DNA from: Isoetes taiwanensis
Taxonomy: Eukaryota > Streptophyta > Lycopodiopsida > Isoetales > Isoetaceae
Direction: 5' to 3'
Length of the DNA stretch: 64,000 nt
Assembly: GCA_021234155.1 (NCBI GenBank)
Contig: JAJEKV010000077.1
Coordinates: 3,671,385 to 3,735,384 of the forward strand
Shown here: positions 23,001 to 35,892 of the stretch, piece after piece
How the letters are laid out: every line of letters starts with the position of its first letter
Position numbering within the stretch: the first letter of the stretch is position 1
Program-made: the position numbers and the translations under genes
The notes under the pieces: model-generated
What the model saw: only the letters and a program-made list of their open reading frames with translations
Database searches by the model: none
What the model was told of the DNA's origin: nothing

Positions 23001-24423
23001 ATGACACCTGATGATTCCAAGATTCGAGGTGTCGGGCCTCAGGAAGACATGGCACTCTCGCTAGAAGAGCTTCACGCCGCTTTGGCATGATGTTTCCCTC
23101 CGCGGCGTGCACGCACTACCGGGTGCCTGGCAAGGAAAGTGGTCAGCCGGGTGGTGGACTCTACGGTAATGGCGTAACTCCGGCCCATTTTCATGTGCGA
23201 ACCGGCGAGGGTTTGTGTTCAAAACATAGGCTTGCAGCTCTACCAACCGCCTCTTCATCAAAAGGAGCTCTTGCTCTGTGTCAATCTGCCAAAGATCCTG
23301 AGGGGTATGCCAAGAAGCATTACGACACCGCCTATATACACATAAGAAGGTATAAGTGAGTGTAATATCATACAAAGTGTCACAATGAAGACCATTTTGA
23401 AGAGTACAATGAAACATAAGAAAATAGTATATATATATTATGTGATGGCTCATTGAAAAATGCCAATAAAAATTACACCATAAGCAATACAAAGATTTAT
23501 ACTTATCAAAACATATCTAAAAATCTAGGTCCCTCATCTTCCTCCATAGGCATATCCTACCGTGGAGGCGGCCGGAGAGCGATTAAAGTGGTGCCGGACT
23601 AGCGAGAGAGGGCGGGCTCGAAATGCCGCGATCCGGTGGTAGGCAAATCGCCGCAGGTGCCGCAAAAGGAGATGCATGTTAGCCCAGCCCGCAATGTCCC
23701 CCAATGCCATAATAGCAAGATCGCGTCGGACTAAAGTAATAGTGGTGGCATGATAATCAATCTTCTTGTGGCCCGCTAAGGTGGATAATGCACGGCGCCC
23801 ACCAAGATGCTTCCGCATCGAGGCCCCAAATACTTGGAGACGAAAAAAGGACCTGCCTTTGGGGTAAAAGCATGAAAGGGTGTAATGCACATCGATCAAT
23901 TGAAGGACGAATTTGTGCTTTTTTGGGGTACATTTTAGATGTACATCAAGATACTATGGTTTGTCGCTTTGTGTCGATATGCAATGATTGCAAGATCATC
24001 CCCGACATTCCCCAAAATTTTGGTTAACCACCGAACCACCGAACCAAATTGAATGGATCCGCCCCTCCCTTTCCAAATTCCCCTTTCACAGATCTAACAA
24101 TCAAGGAATTCCGCATAAACACATGCCAATTGAATCTACAAGAAATACAAATCAATTTCAACTGCTCATGGAGGGTGAGAATTCCAATGGAAGTGATGGT
24201 TCTAAGCGCAAAGTATGCCGACATTGGCCGCTGTTATGCCACAAAACAAATAAAGAAGCGTGTTGATGTGTCGGTGGATTGCATCCTCGCTTGCGGCAAA
24301 CGCCGTCCCGTGATCAAAGATTAGTTTTTGTGATCGCTTTGTTGCAAGATGACAGACTTTTTTTCTTTTAACCTCAGAATTGGAAATCCTTCCGGGTTAT
24401 TGTTATGAAATCAATGATCGAAC
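23001..24423. other. Intergenic or 5' part of degraded elements, no gene called
   Basis: Contains several 60-140 codon frames (for example 23,061-23,492 minus, 23,534-23,899 minus and 23,988-24,324 plus), none with a recognisable domain. A GTACATTTTAGATGTACATC stretch at about 23,930 marks the start of the ATGTACAT-rich zone. The boundary with the gypsy element is unclear. Confidence 0.4.
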
Positions 24424-24660
24424 TTGAAAGATGGACTTCAAGAAGTAAAGTCCGCTAATAGCAAAGATAAATTGGCTGCAAAACATTCAATCGCTATCAA
24501 TGATTGTTGGAAAAAAGGAGATATAAACAAGAATGTTTCTTCAAAATTGCTAAAGATACAAACCAAGAAATTTATCCAAAGCTGCAGCAAGAAGGAAGAT
24601 AATGTCATTAAGTGGAGCAAATGTATGGGCTTTGGCAGGAAGGATGCCAAGATCAAATAG
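24424..24660 (+). pseudogene. Lys-rich 78-codon frame, possible transposon ORF fragment
   Basis: The frame encodes a Lys- and Ser-rich hydrophilic protein with no signal peptide or membrane segment. It lies 1.1 kb upstream of the transposase-like pseudogene on the same strand and outside the TGTACA tract, so it may be a fragment of that element's coding region. No family recognised. It could be a chance frame. Confidence 0.25.
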
Positions 24661-24984
24661 AATCGATGATTCAATCAAATGTCGTGTCGTGAATTTTGGC
24701 TTGACAATACCAAAGTTTCACCAAAGGTTAGAGATGTCATGAAGAGGAGAACACAAGCAATACAATACCTTGATATCTCACAGTGTTTGCTCTTGTAATT
24801 GAATCAATTCAGTCTTGGAGTTTATGTTTTCTTCCAAAATTTTTTCATGACTTTATTCTCAGATATTCTAGTTCTCGTTCGAAAGTGACCTGTTAATGAA
24901 TACACATGGTTCTCATGAAATGTATTGCATTTTACATTGTTTACATAGTAGCGTAAATCTTGGCAAAGGATGTGCTATTAGGTA

Positions 24985-25330
24985 CTTTTTAGATGTACAT
25001 CCATTAATAGCTACATGTCCATGCAACATTTACATGTACTTGAATATCAAAATTACATCATTCTACATTTTAGTGTACTTTCGTAATGAAGCCAAACAAA
25101 TCGTACATATGTACATTAGTTGTACTAATATTGTAACATTAATGTGATGTACTAATATTGAACATTAATTAGATGTACATTGATGTACATTGGATGTACA
25201 TTGATGTACATTGATGTTCAAAGGAACTCATATCGTGACATAGATGCATTAGATGTACATTAGATGTACAAGAATGCATCGCTGAACTGCTTGGATGGAC
25301 ATTTTATGTACATAGAACATACATTAATTG
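24985..25330. repeat. ATGTACAT-rich tract, left
   Basis: About ten copies of GATGTACATT or a close variant in ~345 bases, in the palindromic form ATGTACAT. Motif arrays like this occur subterminally in plant DNA transposons, where they bind the transposase. This one sits upstream of the transposase pseudogene, and a matching tract lies downstream at 27,320-27,390. Confidence 0.85.
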
Positions 25331-25539
25331 TACAATAGTATAGTTCAATACTCTTTTGGCATCCGCTGCCGACATCATTTTGCTAACATGGTCTTTAATG
25401 CTTTTGTTATTGCACCGAGCTTTATCAATAGCTTGTATATCGTAATCCCGATACCAAAATTCGCCGACATACAGCTCGAGTATCCAAACCCGATTGTATA
25501 AGGAAATTGAAGGAGAGAAACACATGTTGTTGTGTCAAA

Positions 25540-27240
25540 CATGAGCAAGCGTATCCGCATTTAAAGGCCTTCAATGATATGAGGAGATCCCTACATGTTA
25601 ATTGCACTTGCGGGCCGTAGTGTCTGTGGCATCCCAAAGAAAACAATGGAGTATGTCAAGCAAACAAGAAAACTTTTTGATAATGTTAGTATCTTGTGGA
25701 GGTCAACAAATTATAGAAATATGTGACTGATGAATGGCATAAACTAAAATGCATCAAAGGCTTAATGTGATGAATGTGGAGTGAAGAAATTAGACATCCG
25801 GCCCAAACGAGGAAGATGGAATTCGTATGTGGACCGGCAAGTATATGCATATGTCAATGAGCCATCCAAAAAAGGTACATCCGTAAGGCTTAGATTAGTT
25901 GATCGTAATGACAAAGCATCCGCTTTGTTAAAGAACATGAAAAATCAGCTTGCTAAGTTTACGATCATAACTTTACAAAGACAATCGGGCAGAGCAAACA
26001 AATTTAAAAGATGTGTTGAGAAACTCCCTGATAATAGTGTGTTGTCTCGTTGTTGACTTTGCAGAGAACTACACATTGAAACCAGTGGACGTAGTGCAAT
26101 CCGAAAGCATTGGAATCCCGATCAAATTAGTATTTTGGTCCATATTTCAATGATGAAAATAGAAGGTAAGCTTAAAAAAAAAAGGCATTTCTATGTTTCG
26201 TGATGACGTGAAGCATGACACTCATTTTGTGCAACATGGTTTTAAATTACATTTGGGGTGGCTTAAGAATAATGGAGGTGGACACATAAACCTTCATTAT
26301 GTGTGGTCTGGATGGTTGTGCATCTCAATTCAAATCAAGACGCGCATGGTATGGAATCAGAGATACCATGTTGAAAATAAAATTCGAAAGTGATATGGAA
26401 TTTCTTTGATCCGCCATGGAAAGGCACACATGATGGCGAGGCTGGTATAGCAAAGTTGTGGCTTGAGAGCCAGCAGAGAAAACAAAATGGCATGCCAAAG
26501 ATAAAAGTGTAAACAAATTGTGCAGCTTTAAGGGCCAAGGAATCTGATTGTGAAAGGGTGTTTTGGGAGGTTGGAAAACAGATGTGAACAGCAAAGAAGC
26601 ATTCAATTGCAAGACTTTACCCGGTACTCCAGATACATTCTCGGTCAACTATAAACCCAAAGAGATCCAACAAAGTTGCTATGCGCACCACTCTCGTGCT
26701 TTTGTGATGCTTGCATTAACTTCAATTGGTTGAATTGTGAGAACATTAAACATTGTGGAGAATGGTCTCTAAAAAGTTTGGAGCCCACAGATCATATTGC
26801 CTCTCGTGTTGAAGCCGAAAAATGATGTGGAAGTTTTGTATGCAAGAGGACGAGGTCGGGTTTAGATGACACCGTGAGTCGCTTTCACATGTATTTGTGT
26901 CTTTGCAAAGACTGCATAATGTGGAAGGTGTTTCATACTATGTTCTCATGTGCACCAGTGGAAAAGCATGCATTGGAAGAAGATTCAATTGATGACTATG
27001 GAAATGAATACTCACCGGGCACTAGTGTCATTGAAGGACAATATTATGAACTAATCCCAGCTGCCACAATAAGTATAAACCGCTTCCTACTAAGAATGTT
27101 TTGGTACCGCCACTGGATTGGGGTTCGAATCCCATTCAAGAAAGTAAAACACAAGTCAAGGGGGCAAGCACAAAGATTTCACTTTGCCGATGAAGTCCAT
27201 GAGACATTGTTATCACAACTTCCAAAGAATTGTAGATGAC
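25540..27240 (+). pseudogene. Decayed transposase-like gene (DGCxxQFKS / THDGEAG type)
   Basis: In order along the plus strand: a piece with HWNPDQISILVHIS (26,110-26,150), then DGCASQFKSRRAWYGI (about 26,313-26,360), then, after a frame change, THDGEAGIAKLWLESQQ (about 26,425-26,475), and a C-terminal piece with EKHALEEDSIDDYGNEYSPG (about 26,960-27,020). I recognise the layout (SDG-x-QFK followed by HGKG-x-HDG-x-G) as that of an uncharacterised transposase lineage found in several eukaryotes, with acidic residues in these motifs as likely catalytic candidates. Family membership is from memory of the pattern, not a search. At least five frame changes and internal stops make it non-functional. 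TGTACA tracts lie on both sides. Confidence 0.5.
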
Positions 27241-27319
27241 ATGGACTAAGTCGATCCAGTAGTACTTTCCCCCGAAATATTGTAATACTTTTGTTATAAG
27301 AATCAAGAACTGACTACTT

Positions 27320-27390
27320 CGAATGCATTATGTACATCAATGTATGTACATAAGATGTACATCTTATGTACATTTGTACATTCCGTAAAT
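27320..27390. repeat. ATGTACAT-rich tract, right
   Basis: Five overlapping TGTACAT or ATGTACA motifs in 70 bases, 80 bases after the transposase pseudogene ends. Together with the left tract it brackets that pseudogene. Confidence 0.8.
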
Positions 27391-30300
27391 CTTATAAAAT
27401 TTGTTAAGTGTAAGTTGATTAGAATTGAACACAAGAAAGTTGAATTGCATAAACACTAAAAATGGTTTCACCATGGCAAAGATAAGAAATGGACAGTGTT
27501 TTCATGTACAAATGGTTGATATATTTATATTGTGGACATAAATATAACACACCCAAAAATGAGCATGGCTCATAATTCATGACCAAGCTTCAAAATGTCA
27601 AGAGGGAGCCCGGATCTCTTATGACTATTGCATCATGTCTTCCAGCCCGCCGAGAGGTCAAGAGATATCCTCTAAAGCAAAGAGTCCATGCGGTTTCTAT
27701 AGCACGTACACCGCAAACCTTTCCATCCTACATAGCCTCGATCTTCCAGACACGCGGCCTTCCCCAAGGGTTGTGCAACAAGTGATTTGTCGCCAATATA
27801 CCTTTCATGGTTGCTCGCTCTCATAATTTTCAATTTGCTCAACCTTTTCCCAAAGTTCGTGAACAAAGAAGATAGAGGCGATAATCGTCCCCAACCCTAT
27901 GTACTTGCAAAAGTGTTGGTTTGTATTACCTCCGGGTGCAGCAGTAATCCTCTATCTCTTAGTTTCTTAATAGTCTTTTGTGTTTCACCATTCATCTACA
28001 AAGCAAATGAAGATCACTTAATTATGTATACACACTCATAATTGTACCAATAAGAAAGACAAGAAGAATAGAGTACTCAAGTGCAATGAACAAAAACTTT
28101 GATACATATATTCATAACATTTGAATTTGTACATCACCAAAGTCTCACTAACAATGGGCCGAGAGGCCAATAACATGATGGCGCTTTCTCCATTCCTTGT
28201 TCAGATATTGACTAAATTTAGGCAAAGAGAGCACCCAAGTTGTCGCCATAGTTTGCCAAAGAAAAATCTGCTCCACCTGCCTCGATATGCCATCCGGCCG
28301 ATTAGTCATTGATGCTCTTTTCACATAAACTATACCATCTTCGCCATTTTGAATCCATTAAGCCATGGAATGAGCTCCATGACAAGCAATCTGTCACTAG
28401 CTAATATCTGTCCAAGAGAAAGGACATATGTAGCTTCCTACAGATTCAAAGTGGATTTGTATCTTTCGTCGCCGATCGAATCAGATGTCCATAGTACTGG
28501 GTACTTTTTCCATACCACAGTTTAATGGTTTCACAAACAACCCCTTTGAGGTTCAAGAGGGTGTTTGTGTGGCGTAGTCCAACACCGCCTCCCGGGCCAA
28601 ACAAACTTCAGCTTTTATGGAAAAAGCATCACAAATATGTTCCACAATTGGTTGAAGATTTTTAGAAGTGAGTGAAGACCGCATGGCAACATCAAACCCT
28701 TCTCTTACAAATGCTAACAAAGATGCTAACCCCGCCCCGCAAAGAAAAAAACCTGCTTTCCTATATTAAATTGAAGCTCATCTTTCCGATCCGCTGGTAT
28801 CTTGAGTTAATATTTTCATTCTTGTGCACACTCTTGCCCAACACGTAATTTAAGTCAAAGATAACGAAGCTTTCTCCCCGAATTAGATGATTCACCGCCA
28901 GCAAGAAAACACTTGAGATTCACAATTTATAATTACATTTCGCATACACAATTGAGAAAAACACATTGATAATTACACGATTGTTATTTGCACAGTGTAA
29001 GTGAGACAAATAAATTAATTTTTTCATTACTTATTGAGTACAAAGAAGCTCTGAGCATGGCTCATACAAAACCGTAATTTACAAACAAGTCAAAGGGACT
29101 ATCTACCCCGTAGGAACAACCGCTTGTATATTCATCTCGCCTTCTACAATTAATGCCTCCATTAGATGATCCCTCCGTGACTTGGCATAGGCATCACTGA
29201 ACCAACCGGGTGTCATCATCCGCATGGTGCACAAGTATTAGAGGACTATACCAACAAATAACTAATAGGAAAATAACATGTTCTACTTACAAAATGGAGC
29301 TTGGCTGTGCATCAACCACTTTATCTATGAATTTGTGCATGTAAGCCACAATGTACATGCAAGGGTTGTCCGGGTACTAGTTTCGCATTTTAGGACGTAA
29401 CACAGAGCATCAAAGTTCTTCCTACCATGGTTTAAGCCGTTGGATCCGAGCATCATGTTATTGATCACAAGCTTATGAAACCCCGCAAAATTGCAATGTG
29501 AGAATAAATCAAGCATAAGAAATTGCAATATGAGAATAATCAAATCATAAAAACAAAATGTAAACTCATACTTACTTCGACCACTTTAGCATCGGGTACA
29601 TAGCCTTTGACAGAGAGAGGATCTCAGATACTTGGGCTAGCTATAGATGGAAAAGAGCTTTTCATTGACCAGCAAGCACAAGTATTGCCAATGCCACATT
29701 TGGGCCTCACTGGAACAATATGTATTGGCATCTTGCAATCAAAATGCCATCCAAACCTTCCTTTATGTTAGTGTTCTGCATCCGCCGCCTCGCTTTTTGA
29801 GGGAATTCACAAAATTCTCGAAGGTGTCCTATCGAACCGTAAAAACTTGTGTTTCCAATCGATGGAAGATCGCTACAAAGGTACCGCACACAAATCCAGA
29901 TTACATATTAATACATAAGATGAGTGACTTAGGGAATGAAATAACATAAATATGTTGAAATGCTAGCCTACCTCCCATAGACATCTACCATCTTAGAGGT
30001 CAAGTCCAGCTTCCAAATAGAACTCGCCAACATCACTTTGAAAGATAGAGGGTGCAGCTTAGGAGGACAAATTCCTATATAGGAGTGAATGGAACCAACC
30101 TTTTCAACCGGTTCACTAAACTGCATAAGGAAACAACAAAGATTAGCAAAAAGAATATATCTATTGTAATCAATTGTATATTACTCACCTTGTAAATTCA
30201 TCACCGCTTTCAAAGATCTTCCGAGGACTGCTGCACCTTATTTGTTATCACATCAATATTTGCTTGTAGATCCTCTTCCTTCCTCTTCCTGCCCCGACTC

Positions 30301-31069
30301 GTATGATCAGATCGCCTTCCTTCACTACCGCGGATCGTCCCTATGTACAAAAAATGTGGTTAATTACCATAAATCTGAGATGTTTAACAAAATTAGTTCA
30401 TCTTGGACATACCTCTTTCTAGGTGGTGGTGGCACTTTTTTGCCCGAGATTTTCTTTTCGAGGACATTTTTGTTGTTGTCGGAGATTTTGCCTGTTTTCC
30501 TTTTTGAGTGCCATCACCAAGATTCTTTTGCCTCCTCTTTGAGTGGACTCAACTACCAACTCAGCTTCCTCTTCCCCGTATCTCCCGGGTTAAAATCTGG
30601 ATCTTTGGTCCTTTGTAGCTTTTTCGTAATGTGTCCGTAATCGACCGCAGATGATGCCGAGACGTGTTTCAATCTTTCTTAGCTTCTCCAATTACTAATT
30701 TAGCACTTGGTGATGAAAGATTTTCTGCTGCAGCAGCCATTGAAGGCTCGCGACCGCACTCCGCTTTTAGCTTTCTCGCGCCATCCTCTCAATTTCAACT
30801 TCACTTTGCCATGTTCGAAAGGTGCAATCGCTGCATTGTTCTATTACCGCACCGAAAATGTCATTGGTGATCCGAGCCGAAGGTAGAGGGTCTACAGATT
30901 CGGGCCCGCTTATTATGCCCAAAAAAAATCAGAAGAGAGTCGATGCAGATGGCTCAAGAACATCAGCCATTAAAGCCGCTTCGATAGGAACAACCTCATC
31001 CGCAAAACAAACAAATGATCTAAATTTCAATAGACATAAAAGAACATGAAAAATGTAACTAATGAGAAA
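27391..31069. other. Degraded intergenic or transposon sequence, no gene called
   Basis: 3.7 kb with short minus-strand reading pieces (for example 29,325-29,543 and 27,800-28,000) that look coding-like in composition but have many stops, and no domain I can name. The minus strand from ~28,150 to 29,900 may be an old transposon-encoded protein, but I cannot support a function. Confidence 0.35.
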
Positions 31070-31520
31070 TATATGGTACATCCTCGCCAAGCATGTACAT
31101 TTCATGTACATAGAATGTACCAAATGTAAGTAACTACATTTAACTATAGCCAAATGTACATGTACATGTTCCTCAATGTACATAAAGGTACATCAATGTA
31201 CCTTATGTACACCGATGTACCCGATGTACCTGTGTATCCAGCTTAGGGAATGTAGATCTATGCCAAAAAAAAGCACATATATGTAAAAATGCACATACTT
31301 ATGAATCCATCTATAGATGCACTCTAAAGATAAATGCATGTACATCTATTTGCAGATGTAGACTCCATTAGAGACATGTACAACCGATACAACCGCAAAT
31401 CAAGCTCAAAAATAAAAGCATCAATAAACAAGCAAATATATGCCTATGTACCTCAAGCATACAGATGTACACTAAAAGTTATACATGTACAAGGAATAGC
31501 AATGCAATCAAAAGCCATAC
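31070..31520. repeat. ATGTACAT-rich tract, third
   Basis: More than a dozen TGTACA or TGTACC motifs in 450 bases, in both direct and palindromic arrangement, with another small group at 32,990-33,015 (TGTACATATGTATATGTACA). The two groups flank the minus-strand coding-like stretch 31,690-32,900, as the 25-kb and 27.3-kb tracts flank the first transposase pseudogene. Confidence 0.8.
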
Positions 31521-31689
31521 ATGTAGAACTATGCATTACAATAACAAATATGAATGAAGAGAAATATAAGTTTAAATTAGTTGAGAGCAATGCATACCTT
31601 TCACAAACAGGAAACCAAGTCAATTCAATGCCCTCATCCCGTGATGCAACCTTTTATGCAATTCTGTTTTCATGGACTGAGATAACACA

Positions 31690-32900
31690 AGCGTAAGAGG
31701 CAATAAGCATCTCCGCATGGAGCTAGTAAAGAACAAACCGCTTTGCCAAAGCCTTGGCCACAAACAGTACATGAACCGAATGTGATGAACTGCTTATAGA
31801 AGTAGCTCCTACTGTAGGGCCTCGGGTGTAACAATAGGTCCCCGCCTCCCCATGAAATCCAAAATCAGGAATGCCTTTCCCCAACCAATTCAATGCAATT
31901 AAGTTTTTCCTTTGCTTGTTCAATTGAGATTTCATGCCTTTCAATGTCTTTTTAGTTGCTTCCTCAAAACCAATTTCTAGCTTAGAAGAGTGTTGTTCTT
32001 TATCATGTCTACTCATAACCAAGTCTTCCAACTTGTACTTCAACACCCAACATAACAAAGATTTCCAAAGCAGATCCTCGACAATTTGTCAAATTCCCGC
32101 TTTTGTCTCATCTATTTTCCGGGCAGATTCGCCGCAGATCTTCTGATAGCATATCCTTTCTACCCTCAATCCGCCGATGACCTTCAATGCATCCCTCCTT
32201 TTTTCTTCCAAAGGTTTCTACTTCATTCAATAGGTTAGTTTTCTCCTCCAACCCATGCTTAAGTAATCGCTTTTATTGTGTCAACATCCGATCTAGAATA
32301 ACCTGTGGCTCTAATATTCTCACGCAATATGTGTCCCGCTTTGATAGTTGAGGATTTACCTCGCTGTAGGGTCCTCTCAGAACGCCCTGAATCGAGGGTT
32401 TTGGCAAGATCTTTGGCGGTCCTAGCCACGCCCATCCAATCAACAAGCCGCCCCTTCAAGTGAAGAGCAAATGCTCGCAAAATAGGTTGAAATATAATGG
32501 TTTGTAACCTGTTTTTGCCATAAACCAATTCATAATATTTAAAAATCATCTTTCCATGCCTCGATTCTCCCTTCCTTGAATCCCCCGCCTGCTTTTTGGA
32601 GCTTCACCCCATACCTCGCTCATAACCATCTCTAGGTTGGGTATGTGGGCCTCTCGCGATGTTTCTCACTTTTTGAGGTCTTTGGCTTGATCACCTCAGA
32701 ACCCAAACGAAACTCCTTGGAGGTAAAATTCCACCGCCGAAGCACCGGCATCTTGCTTAATGTGGGTGATGAGCAAGCACTCATCCGGGGCGCTTTTGGA
32801 GCCATAGCTAGATGAAGAATTCGCGGATCTTAATCCAAGCAGAGAAGGCAGGGATAGTGAACGAGAGGCAAACCAAGAAAGAATTTGGGAAAGAATTTCA
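31690..32900 (-). pseudogene. Degenerate minus-strand coding stretch with Cys-rich segment
   Basis: The longest clean piece (32,259-32,549, 96 codons) has LHLKGRLVDWMGVARTAKDL and a Lys/Arg-rich helical end, GYSRSDVDTIKAIT. Further along the minus strand, in another frame near 31,690-31,790, is a Cys-rich stretch CTVCGQGFGKAVCSLLAPCG, which could be a zinc-binding module. Stops and frame changes separate the pieces. Bracketed by TGTACA tracts, it may be a second ORF of the same transposon family. No family identified. Confidence 0.35.
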
Positions 32901-33025
32901 AAATCCGATAATTAAGCGGGTTCGAGTAGTGGATAGCCATTAATCATGGCAAGCACTAGCTGGTCATGATGACGCTTATTCCAAAATGTGCATTCTGTAC
33001 ATATGTATATGTACAAAAAGGGCTT

Positions 33026-33700
33026 TTATGCTTTTACCCTTTGTCGGAAAGCAGAAAGGAAAAATCGGGTCAACTGATTGCCCATGGCCTTAACCCGTGG
33101 GTCCCTTGAGGTTTCTGTTTCCTTCTCCAAATTGATGGGTATCTTCTCCTGTGCCACCTCTTCTTTATCATCCCGAAGACTTATCTTGGTATCACAAAGG
33201 TCTTCCTCACCCTGATCTACCTCTCCCATAGTGATCTCCAAGGTCTGACTTGTAGGAGGAGGTAGCATGATACCAAAGAAATCGCTTCTACAGAGGTCGT
33301 GGTGTCATCGGTCAGTATGAGCTGACGGAGAGACAAGAGGGTCTCAACGGGCTCTATCTCCTCTGGCCTGAATGTAAACAATTCTTGGACTTCCGGCGGA
33401 TGCACAATAGGTGTTGTGAAATCGACGGTCGCCCCGCGTAACTCGCAAGCTCATAAAGGACCTCGGGCTTTTCGCCAAGATGTCGGCGATGACCCGATAG
33501 GGCCCACATGATGTCTTCTAAGATTTGTTGTTCAAGAGTATAGTGGGAAGAAGATCTAACCCTTCAAGCTTTAGGGCTTTGTCATGGGATGTCAAAGGTT
33601 CCTGTAGCTACTACTTGCTTCCATCGCACAAAATCATGCTCTTCGACGACTTCATCGCCCTCCCTCGGGTCGGAAGGTAATGGCGTGGTAGATCGCTTCG
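33026..33700 (-). pseudogene. Degenerate minus-strand gene, acidic product
   Basis: Three consecutive pieces can be read on the minus strand through frame changes: one near 33,590-33,690 (LPSDPREGDEVVEEHDFVRW), one near 33,440-33,540 (LEQQILEDIMWALSGHRRHL) and the ORFs 33,217-33,405 and 33,026-33,268 (HPPEVQELFTFRPEEIEPVE, then acidic and Lys-rich sequence). Base composition is GC-richer than the flanks, as at 47-49 kb. No known domain. Either a pseudogene or a real gene damaged by assembly indels. Confidence 0.4.
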
Positions 33701-33896
33701 GTATCTCAGACATCTTCTATGTAATGGTCCATGACTATTGCCGATTGGCAAACGAAGCTTCAAAACAAAGCTCGCGGCCTATGGTGACAATAGGGAGGTC
33801 GGTCCCTCTTCTCCCCGATGCCTCTAAGAACATTACGCATGATCATCATCTCCCAACATCTCTATCAAGGTGTTGGAGTCGATTAGGGCAGATTTG

Positions 33897-34490
33897 GGGT
33901 CTCAAAATGGCCTCCCTATCAGCCATTCCACGCCATATTTCCGCCCTTTTTCCCATGCCACCTAGGATACCAAACTCTCATAATTACAGATTTGCTTGGA
34001 ATATTCTTCCGGAATAAGGGGGATTGCACATTCATGGCGCCATATGTATTTAATTCTGTTGGTTGTCAGACGGACTGATGCAACACGTGGCGCTTCTAAA
34101 ATGCCACTTGCATTATAGCATACCGGCAACTCATGACGGTGTCTCTTGGGTTGTCAGATACCAAGCGTGCGCGTCACCGCCTTCTACATTTCAAAATTTG
34201 AATGTGTAGGTTGAAGCTTTGTATCAGACCAGACTTTCATTTCGAGGCGCTGCCGCCAAGGCCTTAACCGATCTTCACTTCATCCTAATACAGTGCTTCC
34301 CGCCCTACACCAAATTTGAATTTGCTTAATGTATAAAAGCATGGATTGTAGGAGAATGGACTTTTCGATTTCCATATGCACGCTGCAAATTTCAAAAACG
34401 GTTAGTACGGACGTTCGCTCACACGGTTTAATTGTGTTGGCATAAAAATACCACACCTTCATTTCATTACTCATGCGATCTACACAAGAT
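33897..34490. repeat. Direct repeat D, copy 1
   Basis: About 0.6 kb nearly collinear with 35,940-36,560. Shared landmarks are ATTTGGGGTCTCAAAATGG, CATTCCACGCCATATTTCC, GGCGCCATATGTATTTAATT, GCATTATAGCATACCGGCAA and a TATAAAAG box (34,332-34,339) before GCATGGATTGTAGGAGAATG. It may be an LTR or a duplicated promoter segment. No terminal TG/CA or target duplication was established. Confidence 0.75.
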
Positions 34491-34684
34491 GGAAGTTGCT
34501 TGTTGTCAAATTAAACTTAAACACAAGTGAGGTCGGCACTTACGTGGTTTTCTCGAGGAGGGTTTGAGTGTTTTTTTTAAATCCCAATTATCGGCATAGT
34601 GTGACGAGCATCTTGGTATTAAATAGTATGTTAAATTCAAATTATATCGGTGTTCATTTTCAGGTTAAATTCAAATCATATAGG

Positions 34685-34791
34685 TTTAGGAATAAGGTTA
34701 AAAAAGGAAGATATTGGATATTTAGGAATAAGGTTAAAAAAGGAAGATATTGGATATTTAGGAATAAGGTTAAAAAAGGAAGATATTGATA
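34685..34791. repeat. 36-base tandem repeat, three copies
   Basis: Three perfect or near-perfect copies of a unit beginning TTTAGGAATAAGGTTAAAAA and ending GAAGATATTGGATA. The period is a multiple of three, which keeps an ORF open on both strands by chance (for example 34,568-34,789 plus). Confidence 0.97.
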
Positions 34792-35218
34792 TGGCTCAAA
34801 TTTCGAGATATGCACATAATGGCATGTAATGATGGTTGATAGGACTGAATACTTAATCATTCCTACACAATTTCACGCCTAATCCAGCCTATATCTATTC
34901 CAGCCTTAGATTGGCTTCATTCTCCCCCAATCTCCGCCCAATCTTCGCTAGATCCTCCGCCCAATTTCTCTAGTCCATCGCCATGAAGAGATCAGCTACT
35001 TAAGAGCCGGAGGTGTCCTCCAAGAGGCTCTATTACGGCTGGAAGAGGTGTTCCCTCCGCAGCTTCCCTCCGCTGCCCACCGTTCTTGCTCAATGCCTCG
35101 ATTCTTCGATTCCTCCGATTCCTTTGACGAGGAATCGAGAATGAGGAATCGTGAGGAAATTTCGAGCGTGAGTTCATCACAAAATTCTTGAAGGCTGGAT
35201 AGGAGATTCTTCGTGAGA

Positions 35219-35406
35219 ATGAGTGGTCTACCGGGGAGAAGAAGCCAAGATGATGAAGAAGATGAAGAAGTTGAAGACGAATCCACCGACTTCGAGGAGC
35301 TCATGGCGCTAGTTCATGGTACATGCATGTTTTCTTTCTTTTCTTAAGCATTCAACTAACTGTTATTTCTTATTTTTTTTTTGCAGATGGTGAAGCGTAT
35401 GAATGA
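35219..35406 (+). CDS. Possible small acidic protein, two exons
   Basis: Exon 1 (35,219-35,318) starts at ATG and ends CATG before a GT donor. A 68-base intron with a long T tract ends TTTTTTTTTGCAG at 35,386, and exon 2 closes with TGA at 35,406. The spliced product would be 39 residues, strongly acidic (QDDEEDEEVEDESTDFEEL), with no signal peptide. Acidic starts like this occur in some transposon-encoded and nuclear proteins, so it may be the first exons of a longer gene. The start is uncertain because an upstream frame (35,090-35,190) is also acidic and Ser-rich. Unrecognised. Confidence 0.3.
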
Positions 35407-35892
35407 AATTTGTTAGGCAGAGCACCTCTTTATTTTTTTTTCCTTGTTCTTAGCCTCCAAATTGCCTCCAAATTTTTACCATATGACCTGCAAGCCTCCG
35501 GTTTTTTGTTGTGAATAGTTGAAGCCTCCCGCATTTAAATTTACAAAATGATGTTTTGATGTAAAGCCATACGGCCATAAAAAATTTTGAATGTAAAAAG
35601 TTTTTGTTTTCAATTCCATTTGAATACCTAACTTGTTTTTTTTATTGCATATGTTACCACTCTTAAGTACATAAGTCATTATCCCTTTTCAAAGAGCATA
35701 TTATTTTTCAAGAAGGATCACACCAAGCTTAATAGTACATATGCAACAAAAATGGAACATACTAAATTCGCATCGTGGTGATCCACTTTCTTAATTGTTG
35801 TCAAATTAAAATTAAACACAAGTCCCTCATCAATAGTCTCCCATTTGCATATAAAATATCTATCATTCCAAGTTATATTTTGTTTTATGAAC

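Noticed and set aside
34568-34860. Repetitive ORFs on both strands
   Set aside because: Created by the 36-base tandem repeat, whose period is a multiple of three.
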